Below, piece after piece: positions 53,397 through 62,075 of a stretch of 64,000 nt of DNA. The notes beneath the pieces are model-generated. The model saw only the letters and a list, made by a program, of their open reading frames with translations. It had not been told where the DNA came from and ran no database searches. Both the position numbers and the translations under genes were made by a program. Every line of letters begins with the position of its first letter. Position 1 is the stretch's first letter. The stretch is from an uncultured Lachnospiraceae bacterium (GTDB taxonomy: Bacteria > Bacillota > Clostridia > Lachnospirales > Lachnospiraceae): the NCBI GenBank assembly GCA_949949005.1, contig CATLHM010000014.1, positions 1-64,000 of the forward strand, given 5' to 3'.

Positions 53397-55174
53397 GCAT
53401 CAATTCCTATAAAGAAGACGAGCAGCTAAGCCAAAGCAGCAAGGGACGCACCCTGCTGCGTATGCTTTCCTATCTGCTTGCCTACAAAAAAGAAATCATT
53501 CTGGTACTGTTTATCATGGCTTTTTGTGTGGCAGTATCCCTTCTCAATCCGCTGATTATGGAGGAGGCCATCGACAATTATATTTCCCGGGGAGATATTC
53601 CCGGCCTTGTGCGGCTCATTGCCTTTGCGGCTGTGCTGAACCTTTTGATGGTGGGAGGAATCAAGCTCCGCATGTACACAATGGCAAAGGTATGCAACAG
53701 CATCCTGGTAACCATCCGACAGGAACTCTATACCCACATACAGACTTTGGATCTGCAGTTTTTTGACAGCCGACCTACGGGAAAAATTCTCGCCCGCATT
53801 ATCGGCGACATCAATTCCTTAAAGGATGTGATGAACAACTTTGTAACTACCCTGATCCCGGAATTTATTACTGTAATTGCAGTGGCCGTGATTATGTTTC
53901 TCAAGAACCCGAGGCTGGCCGCGGCGTCTCTGTGCAGCCTTCCCTTCCTGATGATCTGCGTGTGGCTGATCGAGTACTACTCCCACAAAAAATGGCAGGA
54001 TTTCCGCAAGAAATCCTCCAACCTGAACGCTTTTATTCACGAGGATATGTCGGGGATGCGGATTATCCAGAGCTTTTCCGCAGAGGAAGAAACCAGCCAG
54101 ACCTTCGACGTGCTATTAGAGGAACACCGCCGCTCCTTTATCAGGGCGGTGAGGCTGTCAGACGGGATGGGTTCCGTCATTGATTTAAGCTGGGGCGTGG
54201 GAATCGCCGCCCTCTATTTTGTGGGAATTTGCATCATCGGGGCAGAAAATGTTTCCATCGGAACCTTCCTGGCCTTTGGCAGCTACATCGGAATGTTCTG
54301 GAACCCAATCCTGAACCTGAGCAACTTTTATAACCAGATCATTACTAATATCGCGGCGGCAGAACGTGTCTTTGAAATTCTGGACACCCCGGCCGGGATC
54401 ACGGATGCCGAAAATGTCTCCCAGATCCCTCCGATCCGCGGACAGGTCAGCTTCTCTCACGTCAGCTTCGCCTATAAAAAGGACGTAAAGGTATTAAACG
54501 ACGTGAGCTTTGACATAAAGCCCGGAGAGACCATCGCTTTGGTTGGGCCTACGGGAGCGGGCAAAACCACCATTGTCAATCTGATCAGCCGCTTTTATGA
54601 CGTGCAGGAGGGCATCGTCAGTATCGACGGCTTTGACGTAAAAAAGGTGTCCATCGAAAGCCTGCGCCGTCAGATGGGGATCATGACCCAGGATAATTTC
54701 CTGTTTACAGGCACCATCCGGGACAATATCCGCTACGGCAAGCTGGATGCCACAGAGGATGAGATCATCGCGGCCGCCAAAGCGGTACACGCCCATGACT
54801 TTATTTCTCGGCTTCCAAAAGGGTACGACACCGAGCTATCGGAACGGGGCGGCGGGCTTTCCGTGGGCCAGAAACAGCTTCTTGCCTTTGCAAGAACCAT
54901 GGTGTCCCAGCCCAATATCCTGATTCTGGACGAAGCCACCTCCAGCATTGATACCCAGACAGAGCTTCTGGTGCAGGAGGGAATCGACGCTCTCTTAAAG
55001 GGGCGTACCTCCTTTGTGATCGCCCACAGGCTCTCAACCATCCAAAAGGCCGACCGGATCTTTGTCATCGACAACGGCGGAATCGTGGAGGAAGGCACTG
55101 CGAAAGAGCTGATTGCAAAGAAGGGAGTTTACTACCGTCTGCACTGCGCACAGATGATGACAGGGACGGCTTAA
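53393..55174 (+). CDS. Heterodimeric ABC exporter half, catalytic-site subunit (BmrD-like)
   Basis: Membrane-ATPase fusion of 593 residues: six membrane helices (about 20-330) and a nucleotide-binding domain with Walker A GPTGAGKTT, Walker B ILILDEATSSID (intact catalytic Glu) and switch VIAHRLSTI. Its signature reads LSVGQ instead of LSGGQ. In the dimer this altered signature faces the Asp-type Walker B of the partner, so both changes fall in one composite site, as in TM287/288- and BmrCD-type exporters. Start overlaps the upstream stop by 4 nt. A hairpin overlaps its stop codon. Confidence 0.93.
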   Translation: MSINSYKEDEQLSQSSKGRTLLRMLSYLLAYKKEIILVLFIMAFCVAVSLLNPLIMEEAIDNYISRGDIPGLVRLIAFAAVLNLLMVGGIKLRMYTMAKVCNSILVTIRQELYTHIQTLDLQFFDSRPTGKILARIIGDINSLKDVMNNFVTTLIPEFITVIAVAVIMFLKNPRLAAASLCSLPFLMICVWLIEYYSHKKWQDFRKKSSNLNAFIHEDMSGMRIIQSFSAEEETSQTFDVLLEEHRRSFIRAVRLSDGMGSVIDLSWGVGIAALYFVGICIIGAENVSIGTFLAFGSYIGMFWNPILNLSNFYNQIITNIAAAERVFEILDTPAGITDAENVSQIPPIRGQVSFSHVSFAYKKDVKVLNDVSFDIKPGETIALVGPTGAGKTTIVNLISRFYDVQEGIVSIDGFDVKKVSIESLRRQMGIMTQDNFLFTGTIRDNIRYGKLDATEDEIIAAAKAVHAHDFISRLPKGYDTELSERGGGLSVGQKQLLAFARTMVSQPNILILDEATSSIDTQTELLVQEGIDALLKGRTSFVIAHRLSTIQKADRIFVIDNGGIVEEGTAKELIAKKGVYYRLHCAQMMTGTA

Positions 55175-55187
55175 CTGCCGTCCCTGT
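55160..55187 (+). terminator. Hairpin overlapping the exporter stop codon
   Basis: ACAGGGACGGC (55160-55170) and GCCGTCCCTGT (55177-55187) form an 11-bp perfect stem whose loop contains the TAA stop. It is followed by AAAAA rather than T, so termination is more likely helped by the CCGCC/GGCGG hairpin and T-rich stretch at about 55218-55252. Confidence 0.5.
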
Positions 55188-55250
55188 AAAAACCTATTCC
55201 TATCTGCGCTTTCTTCTCCGCCCCGGCGGCGAAGCAGCTCTTTTCATTTT

Positions 55251-56576
55251 TTAATATTCCATCATCCACTCATGCTCTCCGCCCCAGTCTCCGACCAGCT
55301 CTGAGGTCATGCCCTCCGGCGTTACCACTCTGGTCTCAAACCGATAGTTCATCTGAGGCACATATTCGTTTCCGATTTTCACATTGCTGTAGAGATACAC
55401 AAATTCATAAACCTTGTGGGGATAGTACTCCCCGTTTTCCGCTGCCGGCTCATAAGAAATGCAAAGCCGCTGTACCCCCGCGTCCTCCTGCTTGGCTCCC
55501 CACACATTGACCACGCCCTGGGTGGCGGGATATTCCTCATAATCGGCAAAGGAAAAGCTCCACTGCCCCTCCTCTGTGCGGGTCAGATGCATTTTTTCCC
55601 GGCTCACCGGAATATAGGTCTTTCCTTCCCAATATTCCATGCTGCCTGCAATAAACTGATCCCGGATGGAGACATAAGTTTCTGACTGCATAAAGTCCCT
55701 GATCTTCTCAAACTCCCCGGACTCAAAAATCTGAAAGGCCTCCGAAAATCTCTCCTGTACCCACATTGCCTTGACAAGACAGGCCTGCATCTGGGATAGC
55801 TCCTGACTCCCTCCCAGAGCCGCCACCTGCTCCAAAAGCTTCCGGTAATCTTCTATATGGCTCACCTCCAGCTCTAAGCTGCCGCTCTGGGGGATCGCAA
55901 ATTTCAGGATTTCCTCCTTCAGTTCCTGAGCAGGCTGGGCGGCATAAACCGCAAGCATCCGTTCCATTTCCTGCCTGTACTGTTCAAAGAGACAGCTTCC
56001 TTCACTGTCGCAAAACAGGCGGCTCTCCGGGCCCAAAAGGCGCACATAACAGGCATCCAACAGCTTATAGGCATCCGGACTTTCCGTATCCTGCTCCAGG
56101 GCAGTGATGCTCTTTTCTAATGTGTCAAAGGTGCAATTCCCCTCGTTAATGTCCGCCACCGCATCATTTAAAAGATGCACACAATACTCCTGCAGAAGGC
56201 TCTCATCCTGGGTGGTTTCCCATCCCCGGTACAGAACCTGCTCCGCATTTGTCCGGTCATTCTGATCCAAATAGACTCCGGCCATGGCCCGGTAGGCGTC
56301 CACAGACATGGAATCAATCTCCAAAGCCTCCTCGCAGGAGGCAATAGCCTGCTCATAAGCCTTGGTCTCCACATAATCATTTGCCGCGTCAAGCTGCCTG
56401 GCCACACGAATCCCCGGCATAAAATGAAGGGTGAGGGCTATCCCGCCGCCAACTGCCAGCACAATACTAAGCCCCACTGCAATTCTTCCTATCAGAACCT
56501 GCCTTCTCCTCCGGCGCCTTCGTTGCTCTCTCTTCGCCGCCGGCATCTTTTTTCTTCTACTTTCTTTTTGCTGCAT
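55251..56576 (-). CDS. Membrane-anchored TPR-repeat protein of unknown function
   Basis: A 441-residue protein with a very basic cytoplasmic N-terminus (KREQRRRRRRRQ), one membrane helix (about 30-52) and an extracytoplasmic part. TPR-like repeats are visible at about 60-200 (AANDYVETKAYEQAIASCEE, SMSVDAYRAMAGVYLDQNDR). The C-terminal 130 residues are beta-rich (YEEYPATQGVVNVWGAKQED, MNYRFETRVVTPEGM) with no known domain. AAGGA lies before the ATG. It follows the DEAD-box gene by 26 nt. A role in envelope assembly would be a guess. Confidence 0.75.
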   Translation of the reverse strand: MQQKESRRKKMPAAKREQRRRRRRRQVLIGRIAVGLSIVLAVGGGIALTLHFMPGIRVARQLDAANDYVETKAYEQAIASCEEALEIDSMSVDAYRAMAGVYLDQNDRTNAEQVLYRGWETTQDESLLQEYCVHLLNDAVADINEGNCTFDTLEKSITALEQDTESPDAYKLLDACYVRLLGPESRLFCDSEGSCLFEQYRQEMERMLAVYAAQPAQELKEEILKFAIPQSGSLELEVSHIEDYRKLLEQVAALGGSQELSQMQACLVKAMWVQERFSEAFQIFESGEFEKIRDFMQSETYVSIRDQFIAGSMEYWEGKTYIPVSREKMHLTRTEEGQWSFSFADYEEYPATQGVVNVWGAKQEDAGVQRLCISYEPAAENGEYYPHKVYEFVYLYSNVKIGNEYVPQMNYRFETRVVTPEGMTSELVGDWGGEHEWMMEY

Positions 56577-56602
56577 ATCTGCTTCCTTACTCTGTCAATC
56601 TT

Positions 56603-58243
56603 TTATTTTCTTTTCGACAAGAGCCTTCCTAATGGCTTATCCTCCAGAATCCTCTTTCCGCCCTGACGGCTCTTCTTACCATAATCGGAGGCTTTGCCCT
56701 GCCTTTTTCCGCTCCGGCCACGCTCCAGGTATCGCTCTTCCCGTCTTCCTCCAAAGCGTTCGCCCCGTCCCTTCTCAATGTCTCTTCGTCCCAGATCTCT
56801 TCCGTCACGTCTTCTTCTCTCTGGGCCGGCTTCTTTTCGCCTTCTCTCGGGATAAGGCTTTTCTTCCTCGATTTCTTCAGGGATTTCCCCCATATTCATC
56901 TGCATAAAGGCCGCCGCAAGGTCAAGGACTGTAAAGCCCTTTTCCTCCGCTGCTTTTTCAATAGAAGCCTTTTCCTCCGATAAGTCTCTGCTGTCCATCA
57001 CTTCCATGGCATTGGTAAAAAGCTTTTCGGATTTCACCCTCATAATATCCTCGGGCGTAGGCATCTTTCGTTCTCTGATGGTGGTGTGACAAACCTTTTC
57101 AATACTCCGTATCTTAAAAATCTCCCTTCCGGAAATGAGGGTAAAGGATCTTCCCTTTCTCCCTGCCCGTCCGGTTCGTCCTATCCGGTGTACATAATAC
57201 TCAATATCCTCCGGCACATCATAGTTGAACACCGCGTCCACTCCACTGACGTCGATCCCCCTGGCCGCCACATCGGTGGCAATCAAAACCGCACACCTGC
57301 CGCCCCGGAAGAGGTTCATCACCGTATCTCTCTGGTTCTGGGACAAATCCCCGTGAAGCCCTTCTGCCTCATAGCCCTTATCCTTTAATTGCCCTGCAAT
57401 CTCGTCCACCATACGCTTGGTGTTGCAGAAGATCAGGCTACGGGCGGGTTGATAGTAGTCCAGGAGCCTGCAAAGAGCCTTCACCTTGTCCTTTTTCGCC
57501 ACCCGATAATAGGCCTGCTTGATGGCGGAAACCGTAAGCTCCTTTGGGGTTACCCTGATATACACCGCGCTGTTCTGATAAGCCCCTGCAATATCCAAAA
57601 TCTCCTGGGGCATGGTGGCCGAAAACAGCGCCATCTGATGCTCTGCAGGCATGTCCGCCAGCACCGTCTCGATATCCTCCCGAAAGCCCATATCCAGCAT
57701 TTCGTCCGCCTCATCCAATACGATCATCTTCACCTGAGCGGTCTTGATGGTATGGCGCCTCAAATGATCCATCACCCGTCCCGGGGTTCCCACAATGATC
57801 TGCACGCCCTGGCTAAGGGCCCTAATCTGCCTTCCGATATCCTGTCCCCCGTAAATAGGCAGTACCTTGATTCCGTGCATGTATTTCGATAATCTGCGTA
57901 TTTCCTCCGCCGCCTGCATGGCCAGCTCCCTGGTGGGACAAAGGATAATCCCCTGTGGCTTTCTGATTGCCGGGTCAATGCTCTGGATCATGGGGATGGC
58001 AAAGGCCGCCGTCTTCCCGGTTCCGGTCTGGGCCTGGCCGATAATATCCTTTCCCTCCAAAAGTACTGGAATGGACTGCTCCTGGATGGGGGTCATATTT
58101 TCAAATCCCATCTCATGAACAGCCCTTAAAATGTCGGGATGAATTCCCGACTCACTAAATTTCAAAGCTTCTTTTAAAACTACGTTTTTTTCTTCCCACA
58201 TTTCTTCCACGTTGTTACCATCCATTTCTTCATTCTTTTTCAT
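56603..58243 (-). CDS. DEAD-box ATP-dependent RNA helicase (CshA/DeaD type)
   Basis: RNA helicase of 546 residues for ribosome assembly, RNA decay or cold adaptation. The Q motif (GFENMTPIQEQSIP), Walker A AQTGTGKTAAF, PTRELA, TPGRV, DEAD box VLDEADEML, SAT and the C-terminal HRIGRTGRAGRKG (motif VI) are all present. After about residue 450 a disordered Arg/Gly/Glu-rich tail follows (ERRRRDGRDLGRRDIEKG), typical of RNA-binding extensions. The ATG at 58243 (GAGGAG 7 nt upstream) overlaps the glycosyltransferase gene end by 14 nt. Confidence 0.95.
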   Translation of the reverse strand: MKKNEEMDGNNVEEMWEEKNVVLKEALKFSESGIHPDILRAVHEMGFENMTPIQEQSIPVLLEGKDIIGQAQTGTGKTAAFAIPMIQSIDPAIRKPQGIILCPTRELAMQAAEEIRRLSKYMHGIKVLPIYGGQDIGRQIRALSQGVQIIVGTPGRVMDHLRRHTIKTAQVKMIVLDEADEMLDMGFREDIETVLADMPAEHQMALFSATMPQEILDIAGAYQNSAVYIRVTPKELTVSAIKQAYYRVAKKDKVKALCRLLDYYQPARSLIFCNTKRMVDEIAGQLKDKGYEAEGLHGDLSQNQRDTVMNLFRGGRCAVLIATDVAARGIDVSGVDAVFNYDVPEDIEYYVHRIGRTGRAGRKGRSFTLISGREIFKIRSIEKVCHTTIRERKMPTPEDIMRVKSEKLFTNAMEVMDSRDLSEEKASIEKAAEEKGFTVLDLAAAFMQMNMGEIPEEIEEEKPYPERRRKEAGPERRRRDGRDLGRRDIEKGRGERFGGRREERYLERGRSGKRQGKASDYGKKSRQGGKRILEDKPLGRLLSKRK

Positions 58244-59183
58244 TCAAAATCTCCTCAATAATAAACCGGGGCCGGGCCTTGGTTTCCAAATAGATCTTCC
58301 CGATGTATTCCCCCACCACTCCCAGGGAAAGCAGGATCAGGCCGCCAATCGCCCAGACGGAAACCATCAGCGTCGTCCATCCCACAATGGTAGCCCCTGT
58401 AAAGTGCCGCACAAGACTGTAGATCAGCATACCGATACTCACAATAAAGATCAAAAATCCAAGCCCTGTGATCATCCTGATAGGCTTTATGCTAAGAGAG
58501 GTAACCCCCTCTACGGCAAAGGACAACATCTTTCCCAGAGGATATTTGCTCTCACCGGCAAAGCGTTCCCCTCTCTCATAATATATGATATCGGAAGAAT
58601 ATCCTATCATCGGAACGATTCCACGCAAAAACAGATTGACCTCCCCGTACTGGGCCAGCCCATCCAGCACCCGCCTGCTCATAAGCCGGTAGTCCGCATG
58701 GTTAAAAACCGTGTTGGCTCCCATGGCATTCATAATCTTATAAAAACACTCTGCGGTAGCCTTCTTAAAAAAGGTGTCTGTCCTGCGGCTGCTACGCACA
58801 CCATACACGATATCGGTTCCTTTCAGGTACTTTTCGATCATCCCGTCGATTGCGTCAATATCATCCTGTAAGTCCGCGTCCATGGAGATCACCATGTCCG
58901 CCCATTCTCTCACCGTCATAAGCCCTGCCAGCAATGCGTTCTGATGGCCTCTGTTCCTGCTCAGGTTAATGCCGCCGAACATTTTTTCCTTCTCATGAAG
59001 CGCTCTGATGATCTCCCAGGTTCTGTCCCTGGAGCCATCATTCACAAATATGACACGGCTTTTTTTGTCAATCTTATTCTGTCTCATAAGACTGTGCATT
59101 TTTTCCAGAAGACGGGACGCTGTCTCAGGCAATACCGCTTCCTCATTAAAACAAGGAATTACCAGATATAAGACATTCTCCAT
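58230..59183 (-). CDS. Family 2 glycosyltransferase with C-terminal membrane helices
   Basis: A 317-residue DPM1/GtrB-like enzyme that probably transfers a sugar from a nucleotide sugar to a polyprenyl phosphate. Motifs: LVIPCFNEEAVLPETASRLL, VNDGSRDRTWEII, SRNRGHQNALLAGL, the metal site in SMDADLQDD and the QXXRW-like region replaced by VNLFLRGIVPMIGY. Two membrane helices lie at about 235-260 and 275-298 (GLGFLIFIVSIGMLIYSLV, LMVSVWAIGGLILLSLGVVG). ATG 59183 is set by GGAGAG; the longer in-frame start at 59267 falls inside the -10 box. Its leader has mutually exclusive hairpins. Confidence 0.92.
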   Translation of the reverse strand: MENVLYLVIPCFNEEAVLPETASRLLEKMHSLMRQNKIDKKSRVIFVNDGSRDRTWEIIRALHEKEKMFGGINLSRNRGHQNALLAGLMTVREWADMVISMDADLQDDIDAIDGMIEKYLKGTDIVYGVRSSRRTDTFFKKATAECFYKIMNAMGANTVFNHADYRLMSRRVLDGLAQYGEVNLFLRGIVPMIGYSSDIIYYERGERFAGESKYPLGKMLSFAVEGVTSLSIKPIRMITGLGFLIFIVSIGMLIYSLVRHFTGATIVGWTTLMVSVWAIGGLILLSLGVVGEYIGKIYLETKARPRFIIEEILNEKE

Positions 59184-59194
59184 GTAGCACTCTC

Positions 59195-59255
59195 CATACC
59201 GCTGCATTGTATGCTGCTTTACACAAAATTGAGCAGCGGCTTTCATACCGCTGCT
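59195..59255 (-). promoter_or_regulatory. Leader with alternative pairings before the glycosyltransferase
   Basis: Minus-strand GCAGCGGTATG occurs twice (59244-59254 and 59195-59205), the second overlapping the SD region. Between them CCGCTGCT (59232-59239) can pair with either copy: with the first it forms a compact hairpin, with the second it would cover the SD. This is the layout of a translational switch; no ligand class is recognised. Confidence 0.4.
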
Positions 59256-59262
59256 GTCTCCT

Positions 59263-59291
59263 ATCATATACTATTACCAAAAAAGATACAA
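59263..59291 (-). promoter_or_regulatory. Sigma-A promoter for the glycosyltransferase-helicase-TPR genes
   Basis: Minus-strand TTGTAT (59286-59291), 17-nt spacer, TATGAT (59263-59268). It lies 80 nt before the glycosyltransferase start. Confidence 0.75.
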
Positions 59292-59357
59292 TGACTTTTT
59301 GAAGAAAGATTTAAAAATATACCGCTAAACCGGCAGCATCCGAGCAACACAGGCCTT

Positions 59358-61070
59358 TTATTGCGCCCAGGAGAGGGCTTCCTTAAGCGAATCCGCCCCG
59401 AGGATATCAAGCATAAAGTCCGTATAATGGCTGGCTTCATCAGTATCAATATATTTAAATACGTCAAATATGTATTTAGGCGACTGATTCACGTCATAAA
59501 TTCCAAAGGCAAGCCCCTGTTTAACCTCCTCTGCGGCATCCGTCTGCCGATTCATGATAAATGAATCTACATAAGGATTGGCATCCAAAATGTAATAACA
59601 ATAGGCAAAGGCCGCTGCCTGTAGCTTTTCACCCGGAAGAGATGAAAATCCAAGCTCCGTAACTGTAATGCTCCGTACTTCTCCACTCCTGTCACGGAAA
59701 TTATCCTGCTCCAACACATCTGTCAGAGTGCTTAAATTCATCATGGTAAGAATGGGCGCTTGCGGCGTCTTATCGTAAGTCTCCGTCCAGTAATCCACTC
59801 TGGTAAGCGGATCCGGGTAGGGATGGATTGCCAGTCCCCAGTCATAATTTCCTTTTTCCGTTACGATATTATTGATTGTTTCCAGAATTTCTTTTGCATT
59901 ATAGTGATCCCCGTTATTTCCGCCGTTATTGTTCCAATCATGGTCGATACTAAAATAGACATTGGCATCCGCATAATTGCTCTTTGCCGCATTATAAAAA
60001 ATGCGCATTGCTTTCTCAAACTCCCGTGAATAATATTCTATATCCTCCGTCTCCATATAATTCCACATCTTATATTGGTTAATCTCATTGGCAACTACCC
60101 AATTTGAGACCAGCCCATGCTCCTTTCTGGAATACCGCTGTGTCAAAAAGCTGGCAATCGCCTCCAAATATCTGCATCCTGCTTTTTCTGCGGTATTGAT
60201 CGCGTAGTAATAGGCTTCTGATTCCTTATTTCTTGACATCGGATGAATCAGCTCCAGACAATTATCATTCCAGTCATTCAATATAATTGCCGTGGCGTTC
60301 ATCCCCGTATCCGTAAGATATTTGAAAAGATCATCATAACCATTGATATTTGCGCCATTAAATTTGTAAGTCTCTCCCTTATATTCATACAAAATAGTGG
60401 GAATAGCCTCATTTGTGGTCTCCCCAACGATAAGGGAAAGAGGAATATTATAAATAGCATATTTTACGCCTAAGTCCGTCAACATGGGAGTTTTGAGCAT
60501 CAGTGGGTCTAAAAGAAGCCCCTTCTTAGATTTCGGCTGTGGAGCTTTGACCGAATTGACTGCCAACAGCTCAGGATTCGTGATACATCCTCCGGGAGAA
60601 AGGGGAATATATTCTCCATCTTTTAACAATGCCGGGACAAATTTCTGAAAAAGCTGTCCACTCTCGAAATTCCATTTAAGCTCACATGTGGTCTTCTTCC
60701 TCGTACTTGTAACGGGCTCCCGGTCAAAATTCTCCGGAAACGCGCAGGTCTCATAGAGGTCAAAAGCAAAGAGATATAACATGGAATCATCGCTCTGCGG
60801 AATCTCCGGCAACTGATAGGTAAGACAGGCAGTTTTGTCATTCTTCAAAAGACAACTGACCATGCTGCCATAAAAAGTGGAATTTTCATCGGAAGAATCC
60901 TCAATCTCCGTGCCAGGCTCTGTTCCCCCGCCGGAGGTCTCCTGTTCGGACGAGTGGGAAAGAGTAGAAGCTGCCCCTCCGCATCCTGAAAAGGAAAAAA
61001 TAATCACTAAAACTGAAAATAAAACTGCAAAAAAACGATGACAAACGATTGGGACATTTCCTGTATTCAA
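59358..61070 (-). CDS. DUF5722-like, glycosidase-fold lipoprotein
   Basis: A 570-residue predicted lipoprotein read from a TTG at 61070 with AGGAGG 10 nt upstream; the in-frame ATG at 61133 lies in the -35 box. The signal peptide ends at lipobox SFSGC (about Cys28). A Ser/Glu/Gly linker and a beta-rich domain (about 60-170) precede a barrel-like domain with GVKYAIYNIPLSLIVGE, NWVVANEINQYKMWNY and SITVTELGFSS. The Glu in VANEIN and the Glu in VTELGF are spaced like the acid/base and nucleophile of clan GH-A glycosidases. I recall the DUF5722 family with moderate certainty. Substrate unknown; it lies between a glycosyltransferase and a MotA/OmpA-like pair. Confidence 0.7.
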   Translation of the reverse strand: MNTGNVPIVCHRFFAVLFSVLVIIFSFSGCGGAASTLSHSSEQETSGGGTEPGTEIEDSSDENSTFYGSMVSCLLKNDKTACLTYQLPEIPQSDDSMLYLFAFDLYETCAFPENFDREPVTSTRKKTTCELKWNFESGQLFQKFVPALLKDGEYIPLSPGGCITNPELLAVNSVKAPQPKSKKGLLLDPLMLKTPMLTDLGVKYAIYNIPLSLIVGETTNEAIPTILYEYKGETYKFNGANINGYDDLFKYLTDTGMNATAIILNDWNDNCLELIHPMSRNKESEAYYYAINTAEKAGCRYLEAIASFLTQRYSRKEHGLVSNWVVANEINQYKMWNYMETEDIEYYSREFEKAMRIFYNAAKSNYADANVYFSIDHDWNNNGGNNGDHYNAKEILETINNIVTEKGNYDWGLAIHPYPDPLTRVDYWTETYDKTPQAPILTMMNLSTLTDVLEQDNFRDRSGEVRSITVTELGFSSLPGEKLQAAAFAYCYYILDANPYVDSFIMNRQTDAAEEVKQGLAFGIYDVNQSPKYIFDVFKYIDTDEASHYTDFMLDILGADSLKEALSWAQ

Positions 61071-61104
61071 AGTCGGGGTTCCTCCTGCTGATTTTTCTTT
61101 TACT

Positions 61105-61133
61105 ATACTATCACGAAAGCTTGGCGGATTCAA
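61105..61133 (-). promoter_or_regulatory. Sigma-A promoter for the glycosidase-like lipoprotein
   Basis: Minus-strand TTGAAT (61128-61133), 17-nt spacer, TAGTAT (61105-61110). It places the transcript start about 10 nt before the AGGAGG and supports the TTG start at 61070. Confidence 0.65.
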
Positions 61134-61163
61134 GGAAAACCCCGCTAGTGTTTCTCCAGTACC

Positions 61164-62075
61164 TTATTCCCCGGATAAAATTCCGGAAATCTTTTCAATC
61201 ATTTCGTCCTCCTTCAGACGAAACTTGATCTCTACACGCCTGGAAGCAGCCATATCCACTTCTCCTGTACTGCCCCTTTTATAGACAGGATTACTCCAGG
61301 ACTTACCGTTGACCGTGAGTAGCTGCTGGAGCTGTTCGATCTTTGCATCATCCAGCCCGTTCCTCTTGTCCAGGCAAAAGCCTGCCACAGCATCGGCCCT
61401 CTCATAGGACAGCTCCATATTACTGCGGTAGCCTCCATCCGTGTCCGTGTGTCCTTCGATAATGATCTCCGCAATATAATCCCGGAACTGATCCTGCAAA
61501 AGCACATCCAGATACATGGGAATGATCTCCTTCAGGGTTTCTCGGCTCTCCTTGGTCAGAGTGGCGCTGTTGTAGCGAAATAATACATCGGAGGAAAAGG
61601 TGATAGAACCGGTCTGGGCGTCTACCTTCATGCTGGAATTGTTAAAAGCGCTCTGAAGCGCGCCGATGATATCCGTGCGGACTCCCACAATATCCTGTAG
61701 CTCGTTTTTGGTAACCGTGAGCTCATTCCGGGCGTCCTCGATTTCCAGATATGCCTTATTCAGCTCTTCCTGAGTCAGGGCCGCCTGCTCATAGGCCTGC
61801 TGCAGCTCCGCCAAGGAGCTGGCCAGTTCCTCATTGGACTTTTCAATCTCCGCCTTGGATTTCTCAAGGTCATCCATCGTCAGGTCAAGCTGGGCCTGGG
61901 CCTTACCTAGCTCCAGCCGGGTCTTTTCAAGGGCCGTGGTCTTCTGTTTATAAATCGCCAGGGTTATAGCTATGATCAGAATAAAGATCAAAAGCAGCGC
62001 AGCCATCATATCTGAGTAGGATTGCCAATAGCTGTGCTCTGCAAAAGCCTCCCTGTTTTTCTGCCTATTCCTCAT
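61164..62075 (-). CDS. OmpA/MotB-like protein (ZorB-like)
   Basis: A 303-residue protein. The short N-terminus leads into one membrane helix with an acidic residue at its edge (SYSDMMAALLLIFILIIAI), the place of the proton-relay Asp in MotB/ZorB/TolR. A long coiled coil follows (about 45-130, KSKAEIEKSNEELASSLAEL). The C-terminal OmpA peptidoglycan-binding domain shows IIIEGHTDTDGGYRSNMELS and SYERADAVAGF, with ASRRVEIKF near the end. It overlaps the MotA-like gene by 11 nt. Together they make a predicted ion-driven stator or ZorAB-type complex; no flagellar or Zorya C/D genes are nearby. Confidence 0.85.
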   Translation of the reverse strand: MRNRQKNREAFAEHSYWQSYSDMMAALLLIFILIIAITLAIYKQKTTALEKTRLELGKAQAQLDLTMDDLEKSKAEIEKSNEELASSLAELQQAYEQAALTQEELNKAYLEIEDARNELTVTKNELQDIVGVRTDIIGALQSAFNNSSMKVDAQTGSITFSSDVLFRYNSATLTKESRETLKEIIPMYLDVLLQDQFRDYIAEIIIEGHTDTDGGYRSNMELSYERADAVAGFCLDKRNGLDDAKIEQLQQLLTVNGKSWSNPVYKRGSTGEVDMAASRRVEIKFRLKEDEMIEKISGILSGE

